A stretch of 64,000 nucleotides of DNA from Candidatus Rhodoferax odensensis (lineage in GTDB: Bacteria > Pseudomonadota > Gammaproteobacteria > Burkholderiales > Burkholderiaceae_C), in NCBI GenBank assembly GCA_016718405.1, contig JADKDJ010000013.1:62001-126000 (forward strand), read 5' to 3'. Every line of letters starts with the position of its first letter. Positions within the stretch are counted from its first letter, which is position 1. This document shows positions 51,761 to 61,343 of this stretch, one piece after another. Made by a program: the position numbers and the translations under genes. The notes below the pieces were generated by a model. The model was not told the origin of the DNA and made no database searches. It worked only from the letters and a program-made list of their open reading frames with translations.

Positions 51761-52648
51761 CTAGAACTCGAAGCACTCGCCCTCGCGGGCCAGGCGCACG
51801 CTCAAACCTGAGGTGCCCACGGGGTTGGCCAGCAAGGCGGCGTCAAATGCGGCTTCCAGGGCGGCATCGCCGCGGGTGGGCTCGTGGTGCGTACAAAAGA
51901 GCACCTTGGCGCCGACCTTGAGCGCGCTTTGGATGCTGGTATCAAAGGTGCCGTGTCCCCAGCCCCGCTTGGCTGCGTACTCGGCCTGAGTGTAGGAACT
52001 GTCGGCAATCAGCACATCCACGCCTTGCATGGCTTTGTGAATCGTGGCCAGCTTTTCGTCGACAAAACCCTGGTACTCGCCATGGGCCTCGTCGCCCGGC
52101 TCGTAGATGTTGTAGGGCGGTTCGTGGTCGCCGGTGAAGAAGACCGCTTTGTCGCCACAGTCGATGCGGTAGCCAAAATCGATCACCGGATGGTTCATCA
52201 GGTAGGGCGTGACCGTAGCCGATCCGACCTGAAGGCGCTGCTCGGGCGACAGCGTGACGTATTCAATGCGGGCTTTCATCTCCGCCTCGCGCACCGGGAA
52301 GTAGCTGTACTGCAACTGCACTGCCATGACCTGTTCAACGCCCTTTCCCGACACAGGGTCAAACGCGCCGTGTAGACGCAGCGTGTTGCCCGGAATGAAG
52401 TTGGGGATAAAAAACGGCAACCCTTGAATGTGGTCCCAGTGAGAGTGAGAGATGAATACGTTGGCCTGAACCGGCAGCTCGGCCAGTAGCGTCTGCGACA
52501 GCGGAAAGATGCCGGTGCCAGCGTCCAGAATGATCAACTCGTTGTTGTCGGTACGGATTTCGATGCAGGTCGTGTTGCCACCGTACCGAACCGTGGCTGG
52601 TCCTGGCGAGGCGATGGAGCCACGGACGCCCCAGAACTTGATTTTCAT
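51761..52648 (-). CDS. MBL-fold metallo-hydrolase
   Basis: This 295-residue protein begins KIKFWGVRGSIASPGPATVRYGGNTTCIEI and has the metal motif SHSHWDHIQGLPFF, with further ligands in MNHPVIDFGYRID, FTGDHE and CTHHEP. This set is typical of phosphodiesterase-like (PhnP/RNase Z-related) metallo-beta-lactamase fold hydrolases. Such proteins can hydrolyse cyclic nucleotides or RNA, but the substrate here is unknown. It is the first of the minus-strand series MBL-nnr-ABM-B12-GGDEF. Confidence 0.87.
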   Translation of the reverse strand: MKIKFWGVRGSIASPGPATVRYGGNTTCIEIRTDNNELIILDAGTGIFPLSQTLLAELPVQANVFISHSHWDHIQGLPFFIPNFIPGNTLRLHGAFDPVSGKGVEQVMAVQLQYSYFPVREAEMKARIEYVTLSPEQRLQVGSATVTPYLMNHPVIDFGYRIDCGDKAVFFTGDHEPPYNIYEPGDEAHGEYQGFVDEKLATIHKAMQGVDVLIADSSYTQAEYAAKRGWGHGTFDTSIQSALKVGAKVLFCTHHEPTRGDAALEAAFDAALLANPVGTSGLSVRLAREGECFEF

Positions 52649-52698
52649 GGTGACTCCATTGACATGGACATGAGACTCAGTATGGCATGGCGATGGCG

Positions 52699-54177
52699 TC
52701 AGCGCGTTGCCGCTGACTTTGCCAACTCGTCGGCAATCAAGCCGGCCAAGATCGGGCCTGCGCGCTCAATGTCGGCCAGCGCGGCATAGCCATAACCGAT
52801 AACCAGACCTTTTGAGTCGGTGCGCTGCAGGCAGTATGCCGAAAGCGGGCGCACCGTCAGTCCCCTGTGGGCAATGCACTGGGCCAGTGCCCGATCGTCC
52901 ATCGTCGCGGGCAAGCGCAGGCATAAGTGCAGCCCCTGTTCGGCGCCGCTGATGTGGGCCATGGGACCCAGGCACGGCTTGAGCGCCTCCAGCAGGCAGT
53001 GTCGGCGCTGGGCGTAGCTCTGGCGTGCACGACGCAAGGCGCTGGCAAAGTGACCCATCTCGATGAATTCGGCCAATGCCGCCTGCAGCGGCATCTGGCC
53101 GGGGCGGTTGAGGTCGTAGTGCGCCTGTTTGAAGGCAGCCACCAGGCGCTTGGGCACCACCAGGTAGCCCAATTTCAGGCCAGGGTACAGCACCTTGGAA
53201 AACGAACCCAGGTAGAGCACGCACTCGTTTTTGTCCAGCCCGGCCAGTGAGGATATCGGCGGGCCGCTGAAGCGAAACTCGCTGTCGTAGTCGTCTTCGA
53301 GAATCCAGCTTCGGTGTTCACGCGCGATGTCCAGCAACTGGTGTCGGCGTGCCAGTGACATCACGGCGCCAGTGGGGTACTGGTGCGAAGGCGTCACGTA
53401 GATCAGGCGTGGCGGTGCCTGCAAATCAGCGCTTGTCGGAGCAAGACCTTGATCGTCAACGCGTACCGGGTGTAACGCCAGAGCGCTGGCCAAGAAGGCC
53501 TTCACGGCGCCCCAGTAGGCCGGGTCCTCCAGCCAGACCGCATCGCCCGGGTCGCCCAACAACTGTGCGCACAGCTCCAACGACTGCTGCGTGCCGCTGG
53601 TGATGATGACCTGATCGACGTCCAAAGGCACGCTGCGGAACACCCTGAGGTAGTCCGCCACGGCTCGCCGAAGTGGTGCGTAGCCACCGCTGTAGCAGTA
53701 GTCCAGCATATCCGGGTAGGTCATGCGCCAATGCTTGTTCTGCAGGCGCTGCCACAGTGCCACCGGAAAGGCGCTGAAGTCGGCGATGCCAGCGGTGAAG
53801 GGCTGCACTTCAAGCTGGTCGGCGCAAAAGGTGGTCGCCAAAGCGCTGCCGCGACGCGACAGATCGTTGCAGCGGTGGCCTCGTGGCGCTGGCCGGCGCG
53901 CGACAGGCTTGGGCACGCTGGCGTTGACAAAGGTGCCGCTACCGACCCGGCTGACCAGGTAGCCCTCGACACTGAGCTGGTTGATGGCCGCCACCACGGT
54001 ATTGCGTGACAGACCCAGGTCTTGGGTCAGTTCGCGACTGGAGGGGAGCCGGTCGCCGGCGGCCAGCTTGCCGTCCAAAATGGCTCGCCGCAGCGCTTCA
54101 TACAGTTGCCGGTGCAAGGGCAAGTTGCCCAGTTGGCCCAGGCGGGCGAGGTCGGTCAATAACAGTTCGGATAGCAT
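52699..54177 (-). CDS. MocR-type transcriptional regulator (GntR HTH and aminotransferase domain)
   Basis: This 492-residue protein joins an N-terminal GntR winged helix (LHRQLYEALRRAILDGKLAAGDRLPSSRELTQDLGLSRNTVVAAINQLSVEGYLVSRVGSGTFV) to a fold-type I aminotransferase domain. The PLP lysine is in LGSFSKVLYPGLKLGYL. Such regulators respond to PLP and an amine or amino acid. It is divergent from puuD across a 191-base gap, so it probably controls the polyamine locus, like PuuR or GabR-type regulators in other bacteria. The ATG at 54177 is used; a TTG 9 bases upstream is possible. Confidence 0.92.
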   Translation of the reverse strand: MLSELLLTDLARLGQLGNLPLHRQLYEALRRAILDGKLAAGDRLPSSRELTQDLGLSRNTVVAAINQLSVEGYLVSRVGSGTFVNASVPKPVARRPAPRGHRCNDLSRRGSALATTFCADQLEVQPFTAGIADFSAFPVALWQRLQNKHWRMTYPDMLDYCYSGGYAPLRRAVADYLRVFRSVPLDVDQVIITSGTQQSLELCAQLLGDPGDAVWLEDPAYWGAVKAFLASALALHPVRVDDQGLAPTSADLQAPPRLIYVTPSHQYPTGAVMSLARRHQLLDIAREHRSWILEDDYDSEFRFSGPPISSLAGLDKNECVLYLGSFSKVLYPGLKLGYLVVPKRLVAAFKQAHYDLNRPGQMPLQAALAEFIEMGHFASALRRARQSYAQRRHCLLEALKPCLGPMAHISGAEQGLHLCLRLPATMDDRALAQCIAHRGLTVRPLSAYCLQRTDSKGLVIGYGYAALADIERAGPILAGLIADELAKSAATR

Positions 54178-54368
54178 CGTTGGCAAAAGGGTGTGAGCAA
54201 CCGGGTGCCGAGGGGCGGCAGTTCCGCGCCGCGCAAAGTGGCTCCATGGGCTTGCGGCAACTGGCCCCCATTGTCATCCAATTTCGGGCGCACAATGACT
54301 CACAACAACATCTAACAATCAGTTGAGGACAGAGCTGAAGGTCTGTCCCGCAAAGTACCAGGAGAAGC

Positions 54369-55181
54369 ATGAACAAGCCACCCTGCATGGTTTGGCTGCC
54401 CGCGGATCATCGCCTGCTGGGTGATCACCACCACCAGGCGCCGTTCCTCGTCCTCGGCGACAAATATGCCCGCGCGGTCAAGGAAGGCGCTCAGGCGCAG
54501 CCTGTGGTGTTTCCCCTGGCACAGGCAGACCAGATTGCCGAACTGCTGGCACTGGTCGACGGCGTCATGCTGACGGGCTCGGCCGCCAATGTGCACCCCC
54601 GAAATTTCAATGAGCCCGTGTCGGATCCCGCTTTGCCGCTGGACGAGGCGCGCGACTCGCTGACGCTGGCCTTGGTCAAGGCTTGCGTGGCGCAACGGGT
54701 TCCGCTGTTGGGTATCTGCCGGGGTTTCCAGGAGATCAATGTGGCGTTGGGGGGCTCTTTGCACCAGCAGGTGCATGCCGTGCCGGGTCTGATGGATCAC
54801 CGCGAGCCAAAGCATGCAGCCCATGCGCTGCAGTACGCGCCGGTTCATCCGGTTCAATTTGTCAAGGGTAGTGTCTTTCAGCAGTGGGCCCAGGGGTCCA
54901 GCGCCATGGTGAACTCGCTGCATGGGCAGGGCGTGGCGCGACTGGCCAGTGGTCTGACCGCACTGGGGCATGCGCCCGATGGCCTGGTGGAGGCCTTCGC
55001 GGTGGCTGGGGCAAGCGGCTTTGCCTATGCCGTGCAGTGGCATCCGGAATGGCATTGCCTGGAAAACAGTTTGAGCCTGGCCATGTTCAGGGCCTTTGGG
55101 GATGCCTGCCGCGCACGCCAGGCTCAACGGATGGGATGCAGCGTTGCGCGGCACGAAACGGAAGAAGCAGGAACGATATGA
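54369..55181 (+). CDS. puuD: Gamma-glutamyl-gamma-aminobutyrate hydrolase (peptidase C26)
   Basis: This 270-residue class I glutamine amidotransferase-like protein has the nucleophile cysteine in LLGICRGFQEINVALGG and the catalytic histidine in AVQWHPEWH. It hydrolyses gamma-Glu-GABA to GABA and glutamate in the Puu/Spu putrescine pathway (SpuA in Pseudomonas). The AGGAGA ribosome site is good. It is the first gene of a run of at least nine plus-strand genes and overlaps puuA by 4 bases. Confidence 0.92.
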   Translation: MNKPPCMVWLPADHRLLGDHHHQAPFLVLGDKYARAVKEGAQAQPVVFPLAQADQIAELLALVDGVMLTGSAANVHPRNFNEPVSDPALPLDEARDSLTLALVKACVAQRVPLLGICRGFQEINVALGGSLHQQVHAVPGLMDHREPKHAAHALQYAPVHPVQFVKGSVFQQWAQGSSAMVNSLHGQGVARLASGLTALGHAPDGLVEAFAVAGASGFAYAVQWHPEWHCLENSLSLAMFRAFGDACRARQAQRMGCSVARHETEEAGTI

Positions 55182-56545
55182 GTGAAAGCAAGAAGATGAA
55201 TTTCAATGACCTCGAGCAGTGGCTCAATGAGCGCCGGGTCACGGAGGTGGAGTGTCTGGTGCCCGACTTGACAGGCGTGGCGCGTGGCAAGATATTGCCC
55301 CGCGCCAAGTTCACTGAGGATCGCGGCATGCGTTTGCCGCAAGCCATTGTCGCGATGGGCGTGACCGGTGAGTTCCCCGAGAGCGGGCCTTACTACGACG
55401 TGATCGACCCCACCGACAAGGATATGCAGCTGCGTCCCGATCCTTCCACGGTGCGCATCGTGCCGTGGGCAGCCGATCCCACCGCGCAGGTGATTCACGA
55501 TTGTTTTGACCATGCCGGCAACCTGGTGCCGTTTGCACCACGCAGCGTGTTGCGTCGGGTGTGCGAGTTGTTTGATGCGGAGGGACTGCAGCCGATCGTG
55601 GCGCCCGAGCTGGAGTTCTACCTCACCGCGCGCAACACCGATCCGAACACGCTGCTGCGGGCGCCCGTGGGGCGCAGTGGACGCGCCGAAACTTCTCGTC
55701 AGGCGTACAGCATTGACGCGGTTAATGAGTTCGATCCTTTGTTCGAGGAGATTTACGACTACAGCGACAAAATGGAACTCAATGTGGATACGCTGATCCA
55801 CGAGGTAGGCGCCGGGCAGATGGAGATCAATTTTTTCCACGCCCAGCCGCTTGGACTGGCCGACGAAGTGTTTTTGTTCAAGCGCACCGTGCGCGAAGCG
55901 GCGCTGCGACACGATATGTATGCAACCTTCATGGCCAAGCCGATCGCGGCCGAGCCGGGTAGTGCCATGCACGTGCACCAGAGTATCGTCAACACAGCCA
56001 CGGGCCAGAATATCTTCAGCAACGAGGATGGCACACCAAGCGAGGCCTTCATGCACTACATCGGCGGGCTGCAGCGCTACATACCGGCGGCCATGGTGTT
56101 GGTTGCACCGTACGTGAACAGCTACCGGCGGCTGTCGCGCAACACCGCCGCGCCAATCAACATCGAGTGGGGTTACGACAACCGAACGGTGGGCATTCGC
56201 TCACCCATCTCCAGCCCCGAGGCGCGCCGGGTAGAGAACCGTGTCATTGGAGCCGATGCCAACCCCTATGTGGCACTGGCCATGACGCTGGCGTGTGGCT
56301 ACCTGGGTCTGAAGAACAAGATCAAACCCAAGGCAGAGATGAAGGGCGATGCGTACCTGTCGGCCTACTCGCTGCCGCGCAGCCTGGGCGAGGCGCTTGA
56401 CTGGCTGCGCCGCGAGTCCGATTTGCACGAAGTGCTGGGCAAGGAGTTCATCACCGTCTATTCCGAAATCAAGGAACTCGAATTTGACGAGTTCATGAAG
56501 GTCATTTCCCCCTGGGAGCGCGAGCACTTGCTGTTGCACGTCTAA
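55178..56545 (+). CDS. puuA: Gamma-glutamylputrescine synthetase (glutamine synthetase family)
   Basis: This 455-residue protein belongs to the type I glutamine synthetase fold: VECLVPDLTGVARGKILPR at the start, the metal/ATP motif GAGQMEINFFHAQPLGLADEVFLFKRTVRE, FMAKPIAAEPGSAMHVHQS and NIEWGYDNRTVGIRSPISSPEARRVENRVIGADANPY. It ligates glutamate to putrescine or related polyamines with ATP. The ATG at 55178 overlaps the puuD stop. Homologues are PuuA of E. coli and SpuB/PauA of Pseudomonas, and the gene order favours this over ammonium assimilation. Confidence 0.93.
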   Translation: MSESKKMNFNDLEQWLNERRVTEVECLVPDLTGVARGKILPRAKFTEDRGMRLPQAIVAMGVTGEFPESGPYYDVIDPTDKDMQLRPDPSTVRIVPWAADPTAQVIHDCFDHAGNLVPFAPRSVLRRVCELFDAEGLQPIVAPELEFYLTARNTDPNTLLRAPVGRSGRAETSRQAYSIDAVNEFDPLFEEIYDYSDKMELNVDTLIHEVGAGQMEINFFHAQPLGLADEVFLFKRTVREAALRHDMYATFMAKPIAAEPGSAMHVHQSIVNTATGQNIFSNEDGTPSEAFMHYIGGLQRYIPAAMVLVAPYVNSYRRLSRNTAAPINIEWGYDNRTVGIRSPISSPEARRVENRVIGADANPYVALAMTLACGYLGLKNKIKPKAEMKGDAYLSAYSLPRSLGEALDWLRRESDLHEVLGKEFITVYSEIKELEFDEFMKVISPWEREHLLLHV

Positions 56546-56571
56546 CCCGGACCACACCTTGTCAGGAACCC

Positions 56572-57984
56572 ATGATGGATACCGCCATGAATAATTCAGT
56601 GGACACAGCGCGCATTCAGACGCTCGATAGCGCACACTTTCTGCATCCCTTTACCGACTTCAAAGATTTGTCGGCCAAAGGCGCGCGCGTCATGACACGT
56701 GGCGAAGGCATCTACGTGTGGGACTCCGAGGGTGTCAAGGTGCTGGACGCCATGAGCGGCCTGTGGTGTGTCAACGTCGGCTATGGACGACGCGAACTGG
56801 CGGATGCCGCGCACCACCAGATGATGACGCTGCCCTACTACAACAGCTTCTTTCAGACCACCAACGTGCCGGCCGTCACATTGGCCGCGAAGCTGGCGCA
56901 ACTGGCGCCCAACGCGGGCGAGCGCAGCTTCCGACACGTGTTCTATTCCAGCAGCGGTAGCGAAAGTAATGATTCCAACGTGCGCATGGTACGCCGCTAT
57001 TGGGATCTGCTGGGCGAGCCGCAACGCAAGATCATCATCAGCCGCCAGAACGCGTACCACGGCAGTACCATGGCCGGCGCGTCGCTGGGCGGCATGAGCG
57101 GCATGCACGCGCAGGGCGACTTGCCGATTCCCAACATCAAGCACATCGGGCAGCCCTACTACTTCGAGAACGCCCGCAAGGGCGAGACCAAGGACGAATT
57201 TGGCATTCGTGCTGCGGGCTGGCTTGAGGAAGAGATTCTGGCGCTGGGGCCGCAGCGGGTGGCGGCCTTCATCGCCGAGCCGATCCAGGGCGCGGGTGGG
57301 GTGATCATCCCGCCCGCCACGTACTGGCCCGAGATTCAGCGCATCGTCGACAAGTACGGCATTTTGCTTATCAGCGACGAAGTGATCTGCGCGTTTGGCC
57401 GCCTCGGGCGCTGGTTCGGTTACGAGTACTTTGGCTACAAACCCGACCTGGTGACCTTTGCCAAAGCGGTCACGAGCGGCTACATCCCACTCGGTGGCGT
57501 GATGGTGGGCGACCGGGTGGCCAAGGTGCTGATTGACAAGGGCGGAGAGTTCAACCACGGCTATACCTATAGCGGGCACCCGGTGGCTTGTGCGGTGGCC
57601 TTGGCCAATATCGAGGTGATGGAGCGTGAGCAACTGCCCCAGCGCGTGCGCGACGACATTGGCCCCTATCTTGCGCAACGGTTTGACGACATCCGGGCGC
57701 ACCCCTTGGTGGGTGAGGCCGAAACCTGTGGCCTCGTCGGCGGAATGGTGCTGGTCAAGAACAAGGCCACATTGCAGCGTTTTGACGAAAGCCTGGGGGT
57801 TGGCATGGTGTGCCGTGGCCACTGTTTTGGCAATGGCTTGATCATGCGCGCCGTGGGCGACCGTATGATTATCGCGCCGCCGCTGATCATGAGCCGCGCG
57901 CAGATTGACGAGATGATGGCCTTGATAGTGCGCTGCCTCGACTTGACCCTGGCCGACGTCAAGAAGAATGGCTGGTTTGCTTAG
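56572..57984 (+). CDS. spuC: Polyamine:pyruvate aminotransferase, class III
   Basis: This 470-residue PLP enzyme has SSSGSESNDSNVRMVRRYW, EPIQGAGGVIIPPATYWPEIQRIVDKYGILLISDEVICAFGRLGRWFGYEYF and the PLP lysine in FAKAVTSGYIPLGG. It moves the terminal amino group of putrescine or gamma-glutamylputrescine to pyruvate, giving the aldehyde, and takes the place of the PuuB oxidase. Three in-frame ATGs lie within 16 bases; the first (56572) has AGGAA just before it. The order after puuD-puuA is that of spuABC in Pseudomonas. Confidence 0.92.
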   Translation: MMDTAMNNSVDTARIQTLDSAHFLHPFTDFKDLSAKGARVMTRGEGIYVWDSEGVKVLDAMSGLWCVNVGYGRRELADAAHHQMMTLPYYNSFFQTTNVPAVTLAAKLAQLAPNAGERSFRHVFYSSSGSESNDSNVRMVRRYWDLLGEPQRKIIISRQNAYHGSTMAGASLGGMSGMHAQGDLPIPNIKHIGQPYYFENARKGETKDEFGIRAAGWLEEEILALGPQRVAAFIAEPIQGAGGVIIPPATYWPEIQRIVDKYGILLISDEVICAFGRLGRWFGYEYFGYKPDLVTFAKAVTSGYIPLGGVMVGDRVAKVLIDKGGEFNHGYTYSGHPVACAVALANIEVMEREQLPQRVRDDIGPYLAQRFDDIRAHPLVGEAETCGLVGGMVLVKNKATLQRFDESLGVGMVCRGHCFGNGLIMRAVGDRMIIAPPLIMSRAQIDEMMALIVRCLDLTLADVKKNGWFA

Positions 57985-58104
57985 GGATTGCGTGGATGGA
58001 GGGCCACCCTTGAAGGGTTAAGATTTACCGGGTTGCCGCGCCGCGCAGGCGGTAGTGGGCGCACAGAGTTCTGGTTTCGTTCGATTGATCTTCAGGAGAA
58101 TAAA

Positions 58105-59235
58105 TTGGTTAATGCACATGGAAAAACCTTGATCGGCAAGCTCATATCCGGTCTGGCGCTGGCGGGGTCAATGGTTCTGGCGGCCTCGCCCGCGCACGCC
58201 CAGGAGGAAAAAGTTCTCAACATCTACAACTGGTCGGACTACATCGCTGAGGACACGATCCAGAATTTTGAGAAAGAGACCGGCATCAAGGTGCGCTACG
58301 ACACCTTTGACAACAATGAAATCGTTCACGCCAAGCTGGTTGCGGGCAAGACCGGTTACGACATTGTGGTCCCGTCGTCGCCTTGGGCGCGGCTGCAAAT
58401 GGAGGGTGGCCTGCTGCGCAAGCTCGATAAAGCGCAGCTGCCCAACCTCAAGAACATGGACCCTGACATTCAGAACCAGATTGCCAATCTGGACCCCGGC
58501 AACCAATATCTGGTCAACTGGTTGTGGGGTTACACCACGATCGGCATCAATACCGCCAAAGTCAAGGCGGTACTGGGCGCCGAGCCAATGCCTGCCAATG
58601 TGTGGGAGTTGTTCTTCAATCCAAAGTACATCAGCAAACTCAAGAGCTGCGGTGTTTCGATTCTTGACAGTGCCTCGGAGGTGTTGCCCGCCGCCTTGCA
58701 CTACCTGGGCAAGGATCCGTTCAGCAAGAATCCGGCCGACTACCAGGACGCCGCCAACTTGCTCAAGTCGGTCCGGCCGCACATCACACTGTTCAGTTCG
58801 TCGGGATACATCAACGACATGGCGGGTGGCGCCATCTGCATGGCTTTGGGTTGGTCGGGTGATATCAACATTGCACGCCAGCGCGCCATCGACGGCAAGA
58901 CCGGTAACGATATCGTGGCGCTGATTCCGAAGAATGGCGGCCTGCTGTTCTTTGACATGATGGCCATCCCCGCCGATGCGCCGCACCCGAAAAACGCGCA
59001 CCTGTTCATCAACTACATCATGCGGCCCGAGGTACACGCCTCGCTGACCAACAAAGTGTTTTATGCCAATCCCAACAAGGCGTCACGCGAGTTCGTCAAG
59101 GCTGAAGTAGCCAAGAACCCCACGGTGTTCCCCAGCAGCGCCGAGATGGCGGTGATGGTCCCCCCGAAAGCCCTGAACAACGACATCCGGCGTCAGATCA
59201 CGCGCGTCTATACCGCGTTCAAGACTGGCCTGTAA
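58105..59235 (+). CDS. potF: Polyamine ABC transporter substrate-binding protein
   Basis: This 376-residue periplasmic protein has a signal peptide with cleavage near AHAQ and the PotF/PotD features VLNIYNWSDYIAEDTIQNFEKETGIKVRYDTFDNNE, YDIVVPSS and GWSGD. It binds putrescine or spermidine with acidic and aromatic side chains. The start is TTG at 58105, supported by AGGAGA 7 bases upstream and by a normal signal peptide. It opens the transporter part of the locus, and corresponds to SpuD/SpuE. Confidence 0.93.
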   Translation: MVNAHGKTLIGKLISGLALAGSMVLAASPAHAQEEKVLNIYNWSDYIAEDTIQNFEKETGIKVRYDTFDNNEIVHAKLVAGKTGYDIVVPSSPWARLQMEGGLLRKLDKAQLPNLKNMDPDIQNQIANLDPGNQYLVNWLWGYTTIGINTAKVKAVLGAEPMPANVWELFFNPKYISKLKSCGVSILDSASEVLPAALHYLGKDPFSKNPADYQDAANLLKSVRPHITLFSSSGYINDMAGGAICMALGWSGDINIARQRAIDGKTGNDIVALIPKNGGLLFFDMMAIPADAPHPKNAHLFINYIMRPEVHASLTNKVFYANPNKASREFVKAEVAKNPTVFPSSAEMAVMVPPKALNNDIRRQITRVYTAFKTGL

Positions 59236-59269
59236 TCGGGTCAGTTCGGATACCAACCGGGGGTCATGC

Positions 59270-60409
59270 GTGGCGATAGTTTCCACAGATAAGTCGGCGG
59301 CAGCGCCGTTTCTCCAGATCAAAAACATCGTTAAGCAGTTTGACGACGTTTTTGCGGTCGACAACGTATCGCTGGACATCCAGCAGGGCGAAATCTTCGC
59401 ACTGCTGGGGTCGTCGGGTTGCGGCAAGTCCACCCTGCTGCGCATGTTGGCCGGGTTTGAGTTGCCCACATCCGGCCAAATCATGTTGGCAGGCAAGGAC
59501 ATCGTGGGTCTGGCGCCCTACGAGCGCCCGATCAACATGATGTTTCAGAGCTACGCGCTGTTTCCGCACTTGAGCGTCTGGGAAAACATTGCTTTTGGCT
59601 TGAAGCGAGACAAGCTGCCCGCCCAGCAGATTGAGGAGCGTGTGACGCAGATGCTTGAGTTGGTTCAGCTCAAGGCTTATGCCAAACGCAAGCCGCACCA
59701 ATTGTCCGGTGGTCAGCAGCAGCGCGTGGCGCTGGCACGCAGCCTGGCCAAGCGCCCGCAGCTGCTGTTGCTCGACGAGCCGCTGGGCGCGCTGGATGCG
59801 AAGCTACGCGAACGCACCCAGCTCGAACTGGTCGGCATCATCGAACAGGTCGGCGTGACCTGTGTAATGGTGACCCATGACCAGGAGGAGGCCATGACCA
59901 TGGCCACCCGCATCGGGGTGATGAGCGAGGGCAAGATCCTGCAAATTGGCAAGCCCGCCGAGATTTACGAAACGCCAAACTGCCGCTTCGTGGCCGACTT
60001 TATCGGAAGCGTCAACCTGTTCAAGGGCTCGGTCGAGGTTGACGAGCCCGACCATGTGGTGGTGGTTTCGCCCGAGTGCAAACATTACATCAACCACGGC
60101 ATCACCGGCACCGCAGGCATGGCGGTGCACGTGGCGGTGCGACCCGAAAAGATGGCCATCGTGCAGAACCCACCGCGCGACGATGAACGCGAATCCCTTG
60201 AGCAAGTTGGCTTCAACCAGGTGCGCGGTGTGATCAAGGACCTGGCCTACCTGGGTAGCCTGACCACTTACCACGTGCAACTCGATGGTGGCATGGTGGT
60301 CAAGGTCACGCAGACCAATGCCGCCCGGCATGATGCCTCGCATCTGACCTGGGGCGACCAAGTCTACGTATGGTGGTGCGGCAGCGATGTCGTCGTCTTG
60401 ACTCAGTGA
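59270..60409 (+). CDS. potG: Polyamine ABC transporter ATP-binding protein
   Basis: This 379-residue ATPase has Walker A GSSGCGKST, the Q-loop FQSYALFPHLSV, the signature LSGGQQQR, Walker B LLLLDEPLGALD and the H-loop VTHDQEEA. A C-terminal TOBE domain (from about 290) is as in PotA/PotG. It drives polyamine import. The start is GTG; the nearby ATG at 59266 is in another frame. It lies 34 bases after potF and 7 before potH. Confidence 0.95.
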   Translation: MAIVSTDKSAAAPFLQIKNIVKQFDDVFAVDNVSLDIQQGEIFALLGSSGCGKSTLLRMLAGFELPTSGQIMLAGKDIVGLAPYERPINMMFQSYALFPHLSVWENIAFGLKRDKLPAQQIEERVTQMLELVQLKAYAKRKPHQLSGGQQQRVALARSLAKRPQLLLLDEPLGALDAKLRERTQLELVGIIEQVGVTCVMVTHDQEEAMTMATRIGVMSEGKILQIGKPAEIYETPNCRFVADFIGSVNLFKGSVEVDEPDHVVVVSPECKHYINHGITGTAGMAVHVAVRPEKMAIVQNPPRDDERESLEQVGFNQVRGVIKDLAYLGSLTTYHVQLDGGMVVKVTQTNAARHDASHLTWGDQVYVWWCGSDVVVLTQ

Positions 60410-60416
60410 GCGCCGC

Positions 60417-61343
60417 ATGAGCTCAATGGCCGCACCTGCATTTTCGCTGTATGACCGGTTCACCGGCGCCTGGGGCCGGCGTCTGCTCATTGCCGTGCCG
60501 ATGCTGTTTCTGCTGGCGTTCTTCCTGGCGCCATTCCTGGTGGTTTTGAAGATCAGCGTCTCCGAGATGGAGAACGTGGTTTTCAAGGACTTGATCAGCT
60601 GGGCCGATGGTGTCCTGCAACTCAAATTGAAGCTCGGCAACTACCTTTTCGTTGCGCAGGACGACCTGTACTTCAAGACCTACCTGAGTTCGCTCAAGTA
60701 CGCGGGTATCACCACCGCCATTTGTCTGTTGATTGCCTATCCGTTCGCCTACTTCATGGCGCGCAGTCCCGCCGACAAGCGTCCGGCTTTGTTGATGCTG
60801 GTGATGTTGCCGTTCTGGACATCATTCCTGCTGCGCGTCTATGCCTGGAAGATGCTGTTGGCCGACAACGGTGTGTTCAACAATTTTGCGCTATGGGCCG
60901 GACTCGCCAGCGAGCCGGTCAAGATGATGAACACGCCGTTCTCGCTGGTCTTGGGCATGGTCTATACCTACCTACCCTTCATGATATTGCCGCTCTACGC
61001 CAACCTGGTGAAGATGGACCTGCGTCTGCTAGAGGCCGCGCTTGATCTGGGCGCGACGCCATGGGGCGCCTTCTGGCGGATCACGGTGCCGCTGTCCAAG
61101 AGCGGCATCATCGCGGGCTCCATGCTGGTGTTTATCCCTTGCGTTGGCGAGTTTGTGATTCCTGAGCTGCTGGGCGGGCCGCAGACCCTGATGATCGGGC
61201 GCGTGTTGTGGGACGAGTTCTTCAGCAACAACGACTGGCCCATGGCCGCCACCGTGGCTGTGATCATGGTGTTGCTGATCATTGTCCCACTGGCCTGGTT
61301 CAACAAATACCAGGCCGAGAGCACGAAAGGGGCGCGCGCATGA
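60417..61343 (+). CDS. potH: Polyamine ABC transporter permease (PotH)
   Basis: This 308-residue inner-membrane protein has six helices and the EAA loop LLEAALDLGATPWGAFWRITVPLSKSGIIAG, which contacts the ATPase. The start MSSMAAPAFSLYDRFTGAWGRRLLIAVPMLFLLAFFLAPFLVVLKIS is typical for PotB/PotH. It overlaps potI by 4 bases. The product forms the channel with PotI. Confidence 0.94.
   Translation: MSSMAAPAFSLYDRFTGAWGRRLLIAVPMLFLLAFFLAPFLVVLKISVSEMENVVFKDLISWADGVLQLKLKLGNYLFVAQDDLYFKTYLSSLKYAGITTAICLLIAYPFAYFMARSPADKRPALLMLVMLPFWTSFLLRVYAWKMLLADNGVFNNFALWAGLASEPVKMMNTPFSLVLGMVYTYLPFMILPLYANLVKMDLRLLEAALDLGATPWGAFWRITVPLSKSGIIAGSMLVFIPCVGEFVIPELLGGPQTLMIGRVLWDEFFSNNDWPMAATVAVIMVLLIIVPLAWFNKYQAESTKGARA

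Noticed and set aside
54178..54368. Possible operator repeats (ATTGTCAT / CAATGAC) between the MocR gene and puuD
   Set aside because: The half-sites are neither true direct nor inverted repeats when written out, so no site is claimed.
57541..57580. GGCTATACCTATAGC in spuC as another copy of the interspersed repeat
   Set aside because: The spacer between the pentamers is 4 bases rather than 7, so it does not belong to the family.
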